A stretch of 64,000 bases of DNA from Albibeggiatoa sp964388965 (GTDB taxonomy: Bacteria > Pseudomonadota > Gammaproteobacteria > Beggiatoales > Beggiatoaceae). Shown here in pieces: positions 44,551 to 53,520 of this stretch. The stretch covers positions 25,468 to 89,467 of the forward strand of contig CAYMCP010000002.1 in assembly GCA_964388965.1 (NCBI GenBank). Reading direction: 5' to 3'. The notes below the pieces were generated by a model. That model searched no databases, was not told the origin of the DNA, and was given only the letters and a program-made list of their open reading frames with translations. Both the position numbers and the translations under genes were made by a program. How positions within the stretch are numbered: position 1 is the first letter of the stretch; the number at the start of each line of letters is the position of its first letter.

Positions 44551-44999
44551 AATCAGAATTAAAACAACAATTTAAAACATGTAATAAACTCTTTATCCAT
44601 TGTGATATTGATTACCAATTACTGAAAAATATAAATATTAATACTCAATTTTTTGCTGACTATAACAACACTCGTATTGTAAACAGCTTTTTATTTAACT
44701 TTGGGAAATTACAAGATAAAATTGGAGCTAAACTATTTAAAAAAGTGCTGTACGAGTTAAAAGAAATTGATGATTTTTCAATCCCAATGTTAGATGTTTT
44801 ACATTTACTGGAAAAATTAAATATTATTGAATCCGTAACAGACTGGGATGAATTGCGAGAAGCCAGAAATGCGATTGCACATGATTATCCCGACGATATT
44901 GATGAACGCATTGAAATGATTTATTTTATCTTAGATAAATATCAACTATTAAAAACAATTTACCAAAATTTAGTCGCAAAAATAATTCATTACGAATAG
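44547..44999 (+). CDS. hepT: HepT-like HEPN-domain toxin
   Basis: 150-residue all-helical protein with the HEPN ribonuclease motif R107-x4-H112 followed by Tyr114 (RNAIAHDY, the R-x4-H-x-Y form). In characterised MntA/HepT pairs Arg and His form the RNase site and the Tyr is AMPylated by the antitoxin. The GTG start overlaps the mntA stop (GTGA). The motif is complete, so the toxin may be active. A MITE relative follows 10 bases downstream. Confidence 0.87.
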   Translation: MKSELKQQFKTCNKLFIHCDIDYQLLKNININTQFFADYNNTRIVNSFLFNFGKLQDKIGAKLFKKVLYELKEIDDFSIPMLDVLHLLEKLNIIESVTDWDELREARNAIAHDYPDDIDERIEMIYFILDKYQLLKTIYQNLVAKIIHYE

Positions 45000-45009
45000 T
45001 CAGTTATCA

Positions 45010-45124
45010 CAATGGTTCGGACACTTTTTTAAAGCATATAATAAAATCAATAACTTACGAAAGAACGCTTATATTTGTAACTTATTGAAATATTTAATAA
45101 TTCACAAAAACTGTCCGAAGTATT
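45010..45124. mobile_element. MITE, family B (115 bp)
   Basis: Ends AATGGTTCGGACACTTTTTT and, in complement, AATACTTCGGACAGTTTTTG, flanked by a GTTATCA duplication (45003-45009, 45125-45131). Its interior GCATATAATAAAATCAATAA is close to GCCTATAATAAAATCAATCA of family A, so the two are diverged relatives. It is noncoding and sits just downstream of the toxin-antitoxin pair. Confidence 0.7.
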
Positions 45125-45212
45125 GTTATCAGAAAGTATGTGTAATCCTAACGGAGAGAGCATTAGGACGAGGAAAATAATCATTAGCTCTCATCATTTT
45201 AATCACAGGAGT

Positions 45213-45228
45213 GCAAAATTTATTTTGC
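45213..45228. repeat. 16-base palindrome GCAAAATTTATTTTGC, copy 2
   Basis: See 26078-26093 for the family. Here it lies between GGACGAGGAAAATAA (45165-45179) and ATTCCGCACTCCTG. The GGACGAGGAAAA word also occurs before mntA (44242) and at 52152. Confidence 0.65.
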
Positions 45229-45267
45229 TTGTGCAGAATAAATTCCGCACTCCTGAATTTGGCACTT

Positions 45268-47766
45268 TTAAGGATTTGTGTGCAGAACATAACTATATTC
45301 AGGCGAAACTTGTTGCGCGCCAATAGAACCTTCATTCGGCATAGTACGAACTGATGTCACAAAGTAAGTGCTGGGGAATGAAAACGGTGTTGTTGTACTT
45401 GTCTGCATAGCGCGGACTCGTTCAAATGGACGTTCATAAAACGCGATATTCTTAAACTGTGCTCGACCACTACTACTTGCTGCACCTGCAAATTTACTAG
45501 CATTAGAACTCCAATATAAACTACGATTACCGTCCGAGCCTGCGTAATACACATCTACATCAATTTTACTTGCACCAGCCGCCCCATAACTTTGACCAAA
45601 TAGCGTAGATAAATTAATAGTTTGTGGCTTACTCGCCGCGAATGCAATAAAACCTTTAGTCGCACTATCAATCCAACCACCTGCGTCCATATTAGCGGCA
45701 AAATTTTTCCCATTTAACGCGATACCAAATTGCCCAGTTGTCGCAGAGCTAACCTGAGAAATATAAAAACCGGCAGGTAATTTTGGAATACTCAGAGCTG
45801 TACCCGATTGCGTTTCAACTGGTCCGTACACTGTATTACGACTTGAATCTAAAATTTCGACATTTACCATACCATTATTGATATATTCATAAGCTGTAAT
45901 GGTAATATTATCCTCTTTAGCCAACGTAAACGTGGTGAAACCAACAAAGTCAGAATACAGTAAACCACCTGTGCTATAACCACCTTCATTTGCAGCAGTA
46001 GAAATAGATAACCCCCACACACCTTCAGATGCCGCTTCCGTTAAATTTACTTCAGCAACGTAATAACCTGCGTCAGTTACCGGTAAGCTAAAATTACATA
46101 GTTGATCAGATGAACAAGTTTGCGCTTGAGGTTTGGGCGTACCCGCTACCGTCAACGCGGGTTTGGCTGCGGACTTATTGTTTGCTATTTGCCACTGTTG
46201 ATTTGCATTTAAATAATAAGTTTTATAATTACCATTACTCACTGCCTTACAATTTTGCTTAATGCTTAAATCATCTTTGGTCGAACAATCATAAGGACCA
46301 TCTACCAATAGATAATAATCACCATAAGTATCGCCTTGTAAGCGTGCGTAAAAATTAATGTTTTCACCGCGATTGTACACGCTCTTATCAGTCAAAACTT
46401 CAAACAAATTTTCAGTTAGACTAGGCAATTTAAATTCAGCTAATAACAAACGCACCTTACGATGATCACCTAAAAACATCACGAGTAAGCGATCATTAAA
46501 AACTTTAGTACGCACTTTACCTTCAACTGAAAAATTAAATAAAATTTGACGTGTATCCCAATTGTTCCCATCAGGACTATAGCGGTACATTGTTCCACCG
46601 TGCTGAGATTGTGCAGCGTGCGCGTCAATTGGACTGTCTGGCGAATTATCCCATATACCATGTAAACCACCACCCGCGTCCATTGCCAAACCCAAAGCCG
46701 AACCTGCACGGTGACTGGTTACTGATGGACTTTTACCTGCAACTGTCGTTATATCCCACGCACCAATGTTTAAATCGTAGCGTCCGACACGATTAGAAGT
46801 TTTATTATGAATACCGTTTGCATCGGTTGCGTAATGATACATACCAATCACCGGATTACCATTAGCATCCAATAACATATCAGTCCAAAACTCATTTTCA
46901 GATAATGAGCCGCTGTTATCAAAAATAGAAGCTTGCCAACTTTCACCTTTATCATTAGAATAAGCATAAATTAAATTATGTCCTGCACCTGCGGGAAAAG
47001 GCGTTGCAACTTGTCCCGGATTAGCGGTTGGATAATTTACACGTAATGTGTCTGCATCTTTGTCGCCGTAGCTTAAATGATAACGTCCAGTATTTGGATC
47101 AATCATAAAATCCGCTAGACGATATTCCAGCAAGCCCGACGCAGTAAGCAAATTAGTGATTACTTTCGCTTCTACCCATAGCCCCTCTTGTTTTTTATAC
47201 AAACTAAAAGCACGCGGATAAGGCACAGTATTACCTTCGTACAAATCACGTTCACGAATAAAAATCACACTTCCATCAGTATCTAATTGCATTCTGGTAT
47301 GAAAACTACCTGCTGAAACATTAGATTTTTCACCCGCCACGCCGTGACTAATTGCCTGATAAACCAGCCCTGTTGCATGAGGGAAATCGCCTGTTTCTGG
47401 AATTTTAAAATCACGTTTTACCAAATAACTAACGTGTATTGTACCGTCATTACCCAAAACGATATTGTTAGAAATAGAGCCCATATCGCCATATTCCTCC
47501 AAAATCATTTTAGTTGTCGGCTCAAAACCGCTGCCAATCTGTCTAGTCGCGTAAATAATTTGAGTACGATTTGCACCCGCAGGCTCAGGACGACCATAGA
47601 GAATATGAATTTTACCCGTTGCATCTATAACAAAATCATAAGCATAAATTCGTCGTGAATAATCATCTTCTGAATATTCTATCGTATCATCGAACAACAA
47701 AGTTAATTCAGCCCAAGTCGGCACGCTGAACATTAATAGCCCAATCATAAACCAAGAACGAAACAT
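45268..47766 (-). CDS. Secreted BNR/beta-propeller-like protein
   Basis: 832 residues with a signal peptide (cut after VPTWA). Residues about 20-440 show repeated blades of the form 'D..G..H..Y' (IDATGKIHILYG, LGNDGTIHVSYL, MDAGGGLHGIWD, LDANGNPVIGMYHY), as in sialidase/BNR propellers, but no clear Asp-box series. Residues about 450-630 look like beta-sandwich domains with a Cys pair (CSSDQLC), and the rest is beta-rich. No catalytic motif is recognised. It follows the beta-helix gene by 8 bases, so the two are probably one operon making cell-surface proteins. Confidence 0.7.
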   Translation of the reverse strand: MFRSWFMIGLLMFSVPTWAELTLLFDDTIEYSEDDYSRRIYAYDFVIDATGKIHILYGRPEPAGANRTQIIYATRQIGSGFEPTTKMILEEYGDMGSISNNIVLGNDGTIHVSYLVKRDFKIPETGDFPHATGLVYQAISHGVAGEKSNVSAGSFHTRMQLDTDGSVIFIRERDLYEGNTVPYPRAFSLYKKQEGLWVEAKVITNLLTASGLLEYRLADFMIDPNTGRYHLSYGDKDADTLRVNYPTANPGQVATPFPAGAGHNLIYAYSNDKGESWQASIFDNSGSLSENEFWTDMLLDANGNPVIGMYHYATDANGIHNKTSNRVGRYDLNIGAWDITTVAGKSPSVTSHRAGSALGLAMDAGGGLHGIWDNSPDSPIDAHAAQSQHGGTMYRYSPDGNNWDTRQILFNFSVEGKVRTKVFNDRLLVMFLGDHRKVRLLLAEFKLPSLTENLFEVLTDKSVYNRGENINFYARLQGDTYGDYYLLVDGPYDCSTKDDLSIKQNCKAVSNGNYKTYYLNANQQWQIANNKSAAKPALTVAGTPKPQAQTCSSDQLCNFSLPVTDAGYYVAEVNLTEAASEGVWGLSISTAANEGGYSTGGLLYSDFVGFTTFTLAKEDNITITAYEYINNGMVNVEILDSSRNTVYGPVETQSGTALSIPKLPAGFYISQVSSATTGQFGIALNGKNFAANMDAGGWIDSATKGFIAFAASKPQTINLSTLFGQSYGAAGASKIDVDVYYAGSDGNRSLYWSSNASKFAGAASSSGRAQFKNIAFYERPFERVRAMQTSTTTPFSFPSTYFVTSVRTMPNEGSIGAQQVSPEYSYVLHTNP

Positions 47767-47774
47767 AATGGTAT

Positions 47775-49412
47775 TTACCTCCGTTTAACAAGAATAAAAA
47801 TTTGTAAAATCAGCATGGTCATACTGAAAAGTAAAATAATACCCACCCAAACCCAATTTTTATAATAATGAGCAATTTGTACATTTTTATCTGGATACAA
47901 ATTATCTACTACACTATTAAATTGCTGTGAAGCTGATTCAATAGATGCATGATGAAATTTATAGATCACATTATTGTAAATATCGTTAAATTCAGAATGT
48001 TTATCCAATAAAATTCCTGAGAAATGTTGTCCATAAATCGTATTTCCAGCAATAATATTTTCAAAACTGGGTAAAAAATCATATAAACCATGATCGGCTG
48101 GATTATCTGTGGCTGCACTGCCCAATAATATGCCAAAAAAGTGGAAACGCTGATTTTGCCCTTGATTATTACTTAATATACTATTAAACAAAAATAAATT
48201 ACGAAATCCGCTGCGGACAATTTTAATGCCATCGCCTGCATTATTTTGTATGCTATTAGATAAAATAAGATTATATGCAGCATTATCTAAAGAAATACCG
48301 GGCAATTTGGCGACAGAAGAACCATCCGCTAATTTACCAAAATCTAATACAAAATCTCGTTTTAAATCTTCATCAGTTTGGCGTTGACGAAAGCCATTAT
48401 TAGCGATTTGATTGAAGCGCACCACATTGAGCGCAGAACCGCCATCTAAACATAAACCTTCTTTATCATTTGACGTTAAGTCATTATTTTGAATGACATT
48501 AGCAACACCACCATCCATATAAATGCCTGACGCTCTATTATGTTGAATTTCATTATGTTGGATAATATTAAAACCTGGTATTGTTGCATTAGCAGCATGA
48601 ATTGCAGTCTCTACTGCTAAATGATTATATTTATGCTCATCATGCAATTGTGTCATTAAAGGCGTATCAGTTAAAACTAGCCCAGCGTGCCAATTAAAAT
48701 AATCCGTACCATGACTGATAAGATTATGTTGAATTAACATTTTTTCTACTTTGCCAATCAGCGATAAACCACTATTATGACTCCCTGTTATTCGATTGTG
48801 CTCAATAATACCAAATTGACTTTGTCCCTGAATCACAATACCACGTTGATTGTTTTCTAAGCGCAGTTGACTGAGCTTAAATCGCTGGCAATTTTTAATA
48901 TATAAACCAATATTTGCATTTTCTAGTATAAAGTCATTAATTGTAAAATTTTCTTGATTGATCGCAATAAAAATATTATCTTGTTTATCTGCGTTTGTAA
49001 TAAGTGTTTGATTACCTAATAATTGTGTATGGCTAGGTATATGGATTGGATTATTAAACAACAGACGGTTAGCTGTAATATAAACCCGTGTTTGTGGTGG
49101 AATGGATTGCAGTAACTCATTGAGTTCTTGGGTTGTTTGCCCAGAAAAATAATAATGTTGCTCAAATTCGATTGCAGTTTTAGCTTGAATTTCTGTCAAT
49201 AATCGCTGATTAAAGACATCTGGATCATCTATGTTAGAAAAAGATAATTTTTGTGCTTCAATTCTTTGTATAACTTGGCTATTTTGTACCATTTTTCCTA
49301 TTTCACTATCAACAGCTACACGTTGTAAAGGTGGTAATTGATAAGTTGTGGATATTAATGCAGCATAAACAGGGTATTGCAGCATAAAAAGTAAAAATAT
49401 TGTTAATATCAT
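47775..49412 (-). CDS. Membrane-anchored right-handed beta-helix protein (NosD/pectate-lyase-like)
   Basis: 545 residues. A signal peptide (MILTIFLLFMLQYPVYA) is followed by a long parallel beta-helix of about 22-residue rungs (GLYIKN, GIVIQG, GLSLIG, GIYMDGGVANVIQNN, GLCLDGGSALNVVRFN). It ends with a C-terminal membrane helix WVWVGIILLFSMTMLILQIF and Lys-Arg-Arg, giving a C-terminally anchored, periplasm- or outside-facing protein. Such helices bind or cleave polysaccharide, or act as structural spikes. The frame is open to 49460, but the ATG at 49412 gives a proper signal. It is the first gene of the pair with the propeller protein. Confidence 0.72.
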   Translation of the reverse strand: MILTIFLLFMLQYPVYAALISTTYQLPPLQRVAVDSEIGKMVQNSQVIQRIEAQKLSFSNIDDPDVFNQRLLTEIQAKTAIEFEQHYYFSGQTTQELNELLQSIPPQTRVYITANRLLFNNPIHIPSHTQLLGNQTLITNADKQDNIFIAINQENFTINDFILENANIGLYIKNCQRFKLSQLRLENNQRGIVIQGQSQFGIIEHNRITGSHNSGLSLIGKVEKMLIQHNLISHGTDYFNWHAGLVLTDTPLMTQLHDEHKYNHLAVETAIHAANATIPGFNIIQHNEIQHNRASGIYMDGGVANVIQNNDLTSNDKEGLCLDGGSALNVVRFNQIANNGFRQRQTDEDLKRDFVLDFGKLADGSSVAKLPGISLDNAAYNLILSNSIQNNAGDGIKIVRSGFRNLFLFNSILSNNQGQNQRFHFFGILLGSAATDNPADHGLYDFLPSFENIIAGNTIYGQHFSGILLDKHSEFNDIYNNVIYKFHHASIESASQQFNSVVDNLYPDKNVQIAHYYKNWVWVGIILLFSMTMLILQIFILVKRR

Positions 49413-49755
49413 GTGATTAATTTCAATGAAATGGCAGATAGTACCGTATATTATAATCAAATTTTAATATAAATGTAACAATTAAAAAACAACAATTTTC
49501 ATTTTAAATAAAAACTAGGCAAAGCATCGCAAATTATCAAACAGACATGCCTAGACAGAATTAGCTATCATGCTAAATATTTATTATTTTATATTTATCC
49601 ATAATATTTATTTATAAAAAACACAAAAATAAACTTTTTGTCATCGCTCCTTATATTGATTATTATCTCAAAGATTATTAGTGCGTAAAATAAATTGACT
49701 CTTACTAGACGATTGTTAATTGATAACTATTGATTGACAAGGGAGCAGCAAAATC
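49413..49755. other. Divergent intergenic region, beta-helix gene / CbbO-NorD gene
   Basis: 343 AT-rich bases. No gene or distinctive motif is seen beyond AAGGGAG (49739-49745), the ribosome site of the following gene. Confidence 0.5.
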
Positions 49756-52017
49756 ATGTCAAATTTCGTAGAAGAAACCAATATTGCAGATTATAGAAAA
49801 AAAATTGCCTGTAATTTCAAACAATTAGATGATGTATTTGATGAATGTATGGTTGAGGCAGTGCTTTATCTCAGCGAGGAAGGTATTGAGGAATATTTAG
49901 ATGGTGCATCATTACTCTGTCGCATGGGACGTGGCTTTGAACCAGTTTTAGTTTACTTAGAAGAAATGCCATTTATCGCGCACAAAATTGGTGAAGTAAC
50001 GCTATCACTTGTCACTGAATCAGTTTGGAAAATGTCGCGTAGTCCAAATAGCAAAGCTATTGTGCCATTTATGCAAAGTTTGCCCGAAGCGGCACGGCGA
50101 TTAGGCGCACCTGAGCCATTTTTTTACTATATCAAACTTGTATTTGACTTGATGGAACGCTCTAGTACCTCTGTACACAATAATCAATCTGCAACCTATC
50201 CCAGTACCGGTTTGCCAGAAATGCTTAAACAAAGTACTTACCTACTTAGTCAACTTTCTCTCGAAGGCTTAAAAAATTGGATAGATTACGGTGTTCGTAA
50301 CTATACACATCATCCCGATCGACAAAAAGATTATTTCAGTTTACAGTCTGCTGATAGTCGCGCGATTCTACAACGTGAACGTCACGGGACACTATTTGCC
50401 GATAATGAGCGAAAACTTGATTTATATTTACGTGCATTATGGGATAGTAAAGAGCATTTTGTACCCTATTCCGAAGGCTTCAGCCAGTTACGCAAACCCA
50501 TGCCTTATTTTACCGATACTGGTATCCGCATCCCAGATGTGTATGATGACTTAAATGATGTATTGGGCATTAACCGTTATCGTGCCTTACTCGCTCATGT
50601 TATCGCGCACAAACGTTGGTCAAAACCAATTGTTGCTGATAATTACAGCCCTTTCCAGCGAGTTGCAATCGAAATTTTTGAAGACTCACGAGTAGAATAT
50701 TTAGCCGCACAAGCGTATCCCGGTTTGCGTTTGCTGTGGCTTGCTTTACATCCTATGCCAGTTGAAGACGCTTGTAATCCTGAAAAAGAATCTTGTATTC
50801 GTCATCGTTTGGCAATGTTTTCATACGCTGTATTAGCACAAGATCATCCTTATCAAAATCCGGTACTAATTGAATTTATTAACCTTTTTAATAAAACGAT
50901 GCAGACAGGTGAAAGTTCTACGGCGGAAATGGCAAAATTAGCGATGGGCTTTATTGCACGTACTCGTCGCCAACAAGATTTAAATGCGAATGTGTATTTT
51001 GCTGATACTGAGGTAAGTTATCGTGATGATAATCGTCACTTATGGTTATTCGTGGAAGAAAGTGATGATGAGGAATTGTTTGAGCAGGAGAAAAAACAGA
51101 CTGATGAGGAAGATTCGGAAAAATTACCACCACGTCATTATCCAGAATGGGATTATCAAACTCAGACTTATCGTCCTGATTGGGTTAGTTTATATGAAAA
51201 TTTACACCCCTCTGGCGACCCGATGTTAATTGATGCGTTACTATCTAAACACGAATCCACTGCACGCCGATTAAAACAAATTTTAGATTTACTCAAACCA
51301 CAACAATATGTACGGATTCGTTATCAAGAGGAAGGTAGCGATTTAGATTTAGATGTTGCGATTCGCTCATTGGTAGATTTCAAATGTGGCATAACGCCAG
51401 ACCCACGCATTAACATGAGTCATAAACATGATGGGCGTAATATTGCGGTAATGCTATTACTCGATTTATCTGAATCAGTATCAAATATTCCTGAAGGGTG
51501 TGAGCAAACCATTTTAGAACTCAGCAAGGAAGCCGTAGCATTATTAGGCTGGGCTGTGGATAAATTAGGCGATGAGTTTGCGATTGCCGGCTTTTCGTCC
51601 AATACGCGCCATGAAGTACGTTATCAACATGTCAAAGGTTATGGCGAAACTTGGAATGATGATGTTAAAGCGCGTTTAGCCGCGATGCAAGCAGGTTATT
51701 CAACCCGTATGGGTGCGGCATTACGTCATGCGTCGCACTATTTATCCAAACGTCAAGCGGATAAGAAATTATTATTAGTTTTGACCGACGGTGAACCATC
51801 AGATATTGATGTGAAAGATGAAAAAGCTTTAATTGCCGACGCACATAAAGCAGTGCAAGAAGCGGATCAAAAAGGTATTTATACTTATTGTATTAATTTA
51901 GACCCTCATGCAGACGAATATGTCGGGGAGATTTTTGGCAATCAATATCTAGTCATTGACCACATTGAGCGGTTGCCAGAACAACTGCCTAAATTATTTG
52001 TCAGTTTGACCAGCTAG
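49756..52017 (+). CDS. CbbO/NorD-family VWA protein
   Basis: 753 residues with a C-terminal von Willebrand A domain (about 555-750) with an intact metal site: DLSES (DxSxS), conserved Thr in STRMGAA, and TDGEPSDID. The long N-terminal helical part (LGAPEPFFYYIKLVFDL, FEDSRVEYLAA) matches CbbO/NorD proteins. CbbO with the AAA+ protein CbbQ re-activates rubisco; NorD with NorQ acts on nitric-oxide reductase. The length is closer to CbbO. Neither a CbbQ/NorQ ATPase nor cbbLS/norCB is in the window, so the partner is encoded elsewhere. AAGGGAG precedes the start. Confidence 0.8.
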   Translation: MSNFVEETNIADYRKKIACNFKQLDDVFDECMVEAVLYLSEEGIEEYLDGASLLCRMGRGFEPVLVYLEEMPFIAHKIGEVTLSLVTESVWKMSRSPNSKAIVPFMQSLPEAARRLGAPEPFFYYIKLVFDLMERSSTSVHNNQSATYPSTGLPEMLKQSTYLLSQLSLEGLKNWIDYGVRNYTHHPDRQKDYFSLQSADSRAILQRERHGTLFADNERKLDLYLRALWDSKEHFVPYSEGFSQLRKPMPYFTDTGIRIPDVYDDLNDVLGINRYRALLAHVIAHKRWSKPIVADNYSPFQRVAIEIFEDSRVEYLAAQAYPGLRLLWLALHPMPVEDACNPEKESCIRHRLAMFSYAVLAQDHPYQNPVLIEFINLFNKTMQTGESSTAEMAKLAMGFIARTRRQQDLNANVYFADTEVSYRDDNRHLWLFVEESDDEELFEQEKKQTDEEDSEKLPPRHYPEWDYQTQTYRPDWVSLYENLHPSGDPMLIDALLSKHESTARRLKQILDLLKPQQYVRIRYQEEGSDLDLDVAIRSLVDFKCGITPDPRINMSHKHDGRNIAVMLLLDLSESVSNIPEGCEQTILELSKEAVALLGWAVDKLGDEFAIAGFSSNTRHEVRYQHVKGYGETWNDDVKARLAAMQAGYSTRMGAALRHASHYLSKRQADKKLLLVLTDGEPSDIDVKDEKALIADAHKAVQEADQKGIYTYCINLDPHADEYVGEIFGNQYLVIDHIERLPEQLPKLFVSLTS

Positions 52018-52533
52018 AAAACGAGTACACTAAAATATTTTGGAGTGCAAAATTTATTTTGCTTGTTCGGTTATCGAAAATTTTACTTTGCATTTGCAAC
52101 CCACAATAAATTTGGACGCAGAGCATCCTCACTGCGCCCCAAAACCGTTGGGACGAGGAAAAAATATTACCTGTAATCATAACATCTTCTACTTCAAAAA
52201 ATATTTTAGTGCGAATTGTCCTATGATATTTTGTACAACCTAATATTTTCCTATGTTATACTGCGAAACTTAAATTTTTCATCTTTTCCTAGCGTTGCGT
52301 CCTTCTATTGTGGGAAGATTCACAAAATAGGAAGTAAAAAAGAATGAAATGTGATTGTGGTACGAAGTAAATCAAGATTTAAATGACGTGCGTGGGATTT
52401 TTCTACGTGCTTTGGCGGTTGCGCCCTGACTTGAAATTATTCAAGTTTGCATTGGCTAATACTTCTAACGTATTTTGTTAGATTTCATTAACTAAAAGGT
52501 AACAGTTAAAATAATCACAAAGGGGAATGTTCA
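52018..52533. other. Intergenic region upstream of the cytochrome gene
   Basis: 516 bases. It holds a copy of the GCAAAAT palindrome (52047-52062) and the word GGGACGAGGAAAA (about 52151). A 67-codon frame (52040-52243) begins inside the repeat and is not supported. AAAGGGGAA before 52534 is the ribosome site of the cytochrome gene. Confidence 0.55.
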
Positions 52534-53418
52534 ATGAGTCAAGCTGATTCTATCCGTGTAAGAAACCAATTTATTTGGTGGTTAACCATACCAAGTCTGA
52601 TTATTCTTGGTCTCATTATCTACCTACTGGTGGATAAATTGGGGGTTGATTTTGGTAATAGCATTGCAAAAAGTGAAATACCTGAATTGGAACAACAGGC
52701 GATTGAATTGCGTTTGCAACCTATTGGCAAAGTCAATGTGGGCGAACCCATAAAAGTCGCTGAGGTAAAAGTCGATAAAGCTGCAAGTAGTCTTTCTCCC
52801 AAAGATCAACGTATGACTAAATTAATTCAAGATAGTGGTTATGCGTGTTTAGGTTGTCATCAAGTTGACACTAAATTGGTAGGTCCTTCTTATCGTGAAG
52901 TTGCTCAAAAGTATCAGGGTGATGAGCGTGCAGTTACTTCTTTAGCCGAAAAAATCAAAGCAGGTGGTGTTGGTACGTGGGGACAAATACCTATGCCGCC
53001 TAATCCAACCGTTTCTGACGAGCACATGGGTGAATTAATTGACTGGATTTTAGGTCTGAGTGTTTCCTCAGTACAAGCTACACCAGCAGCAACGCCACCC
53101 GCTCCAACCGAAGAAGTCGCAACAACTTCAACAGCAGATTCAACAGAAGTTTTAACCACAGAACAAGCAACTGCTTTAATGTCTGAAAAAGGTTATATCT
53201 GTATGACTTGCCATCAAGTTGAAATGAAAGTTGTAGGTCCTTCTTACAAGGATGTTGCTGCGAAATACGCCGGTGATGACAGTGCAGTTGCACTTTTGAA
53301 AGAGCATATCTCAAAAGGTGCTGTTGGTACATGGGGACAAATACCTATGCCAGCGAATCCAACTGTGACTGATGATGATTTAAATGCGTTAGTTGCTTGG
53401 GTTCTATCTCTGAAATAA
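52534..53418 (+). CDS. Membrane-anchored di-haem cytochrome c (tandem class I domains)
   Basis: 294 residues: an uncleaved N-terminal membrane helix (about 14-34) and two periplasmic c-type domains with haem sites CLGCH (Cys105, Cys108, His109) and CMTCH (Cys223, Cys226, His227). Each domain continues with VGPSYRxVAxKYxGD and VGTWGQIPMPxNP, whose Met is the likely sixth ligand, as in cytochrome c551/c552. The two halves are very similar in DNA as well as protein, joined by an Ala/Thr/Pro linker, showing a fairly recent duplication. It probably shuttles electrons to a terminal oxidase or reductase. Confidence 0.9.
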   Translation: MSQADSIRVRNQFIWWLTIPSLIILGLIIYLLVDKLGVDFGNSIAKSEIPELEQQAIELRLQPIGKVNVGEPIKVAEVKVDKAASSLSPKDQRMTKLIQDSGYACLGCHQVDTKLVGPSYREVAQKYQGDERAVTSLAEKIKAGGVGTWGQIPMPPNPTVSDEHMGELIDWILGLSVSSVQATPAATPPAPTEEVATTSTADSTEVLTTEQATALMSEKGYICMTCHQVEMKVVGPSYKDVAAKYAGDDSAVALLKEHISKGAVGTWGQIPMPANPTVTDDDLNALVAWVLSLK

Positions 53419-53520
53419 GCACCGTATCAACCTACAATTATCAATTAACAAGTCATTAGCAAAATAAGTTTTGTACACCACCCAATCGTTAGTTGCAAAA
53501 TAAATTCTGCATTCTGTTTG

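Noticed and set aside
52040..52243. 67-codon frame upstream of the cytochrome
   Set aside because: It begins inside the dispersed palindrome repeat and shows no protein-like features or ribosome site.
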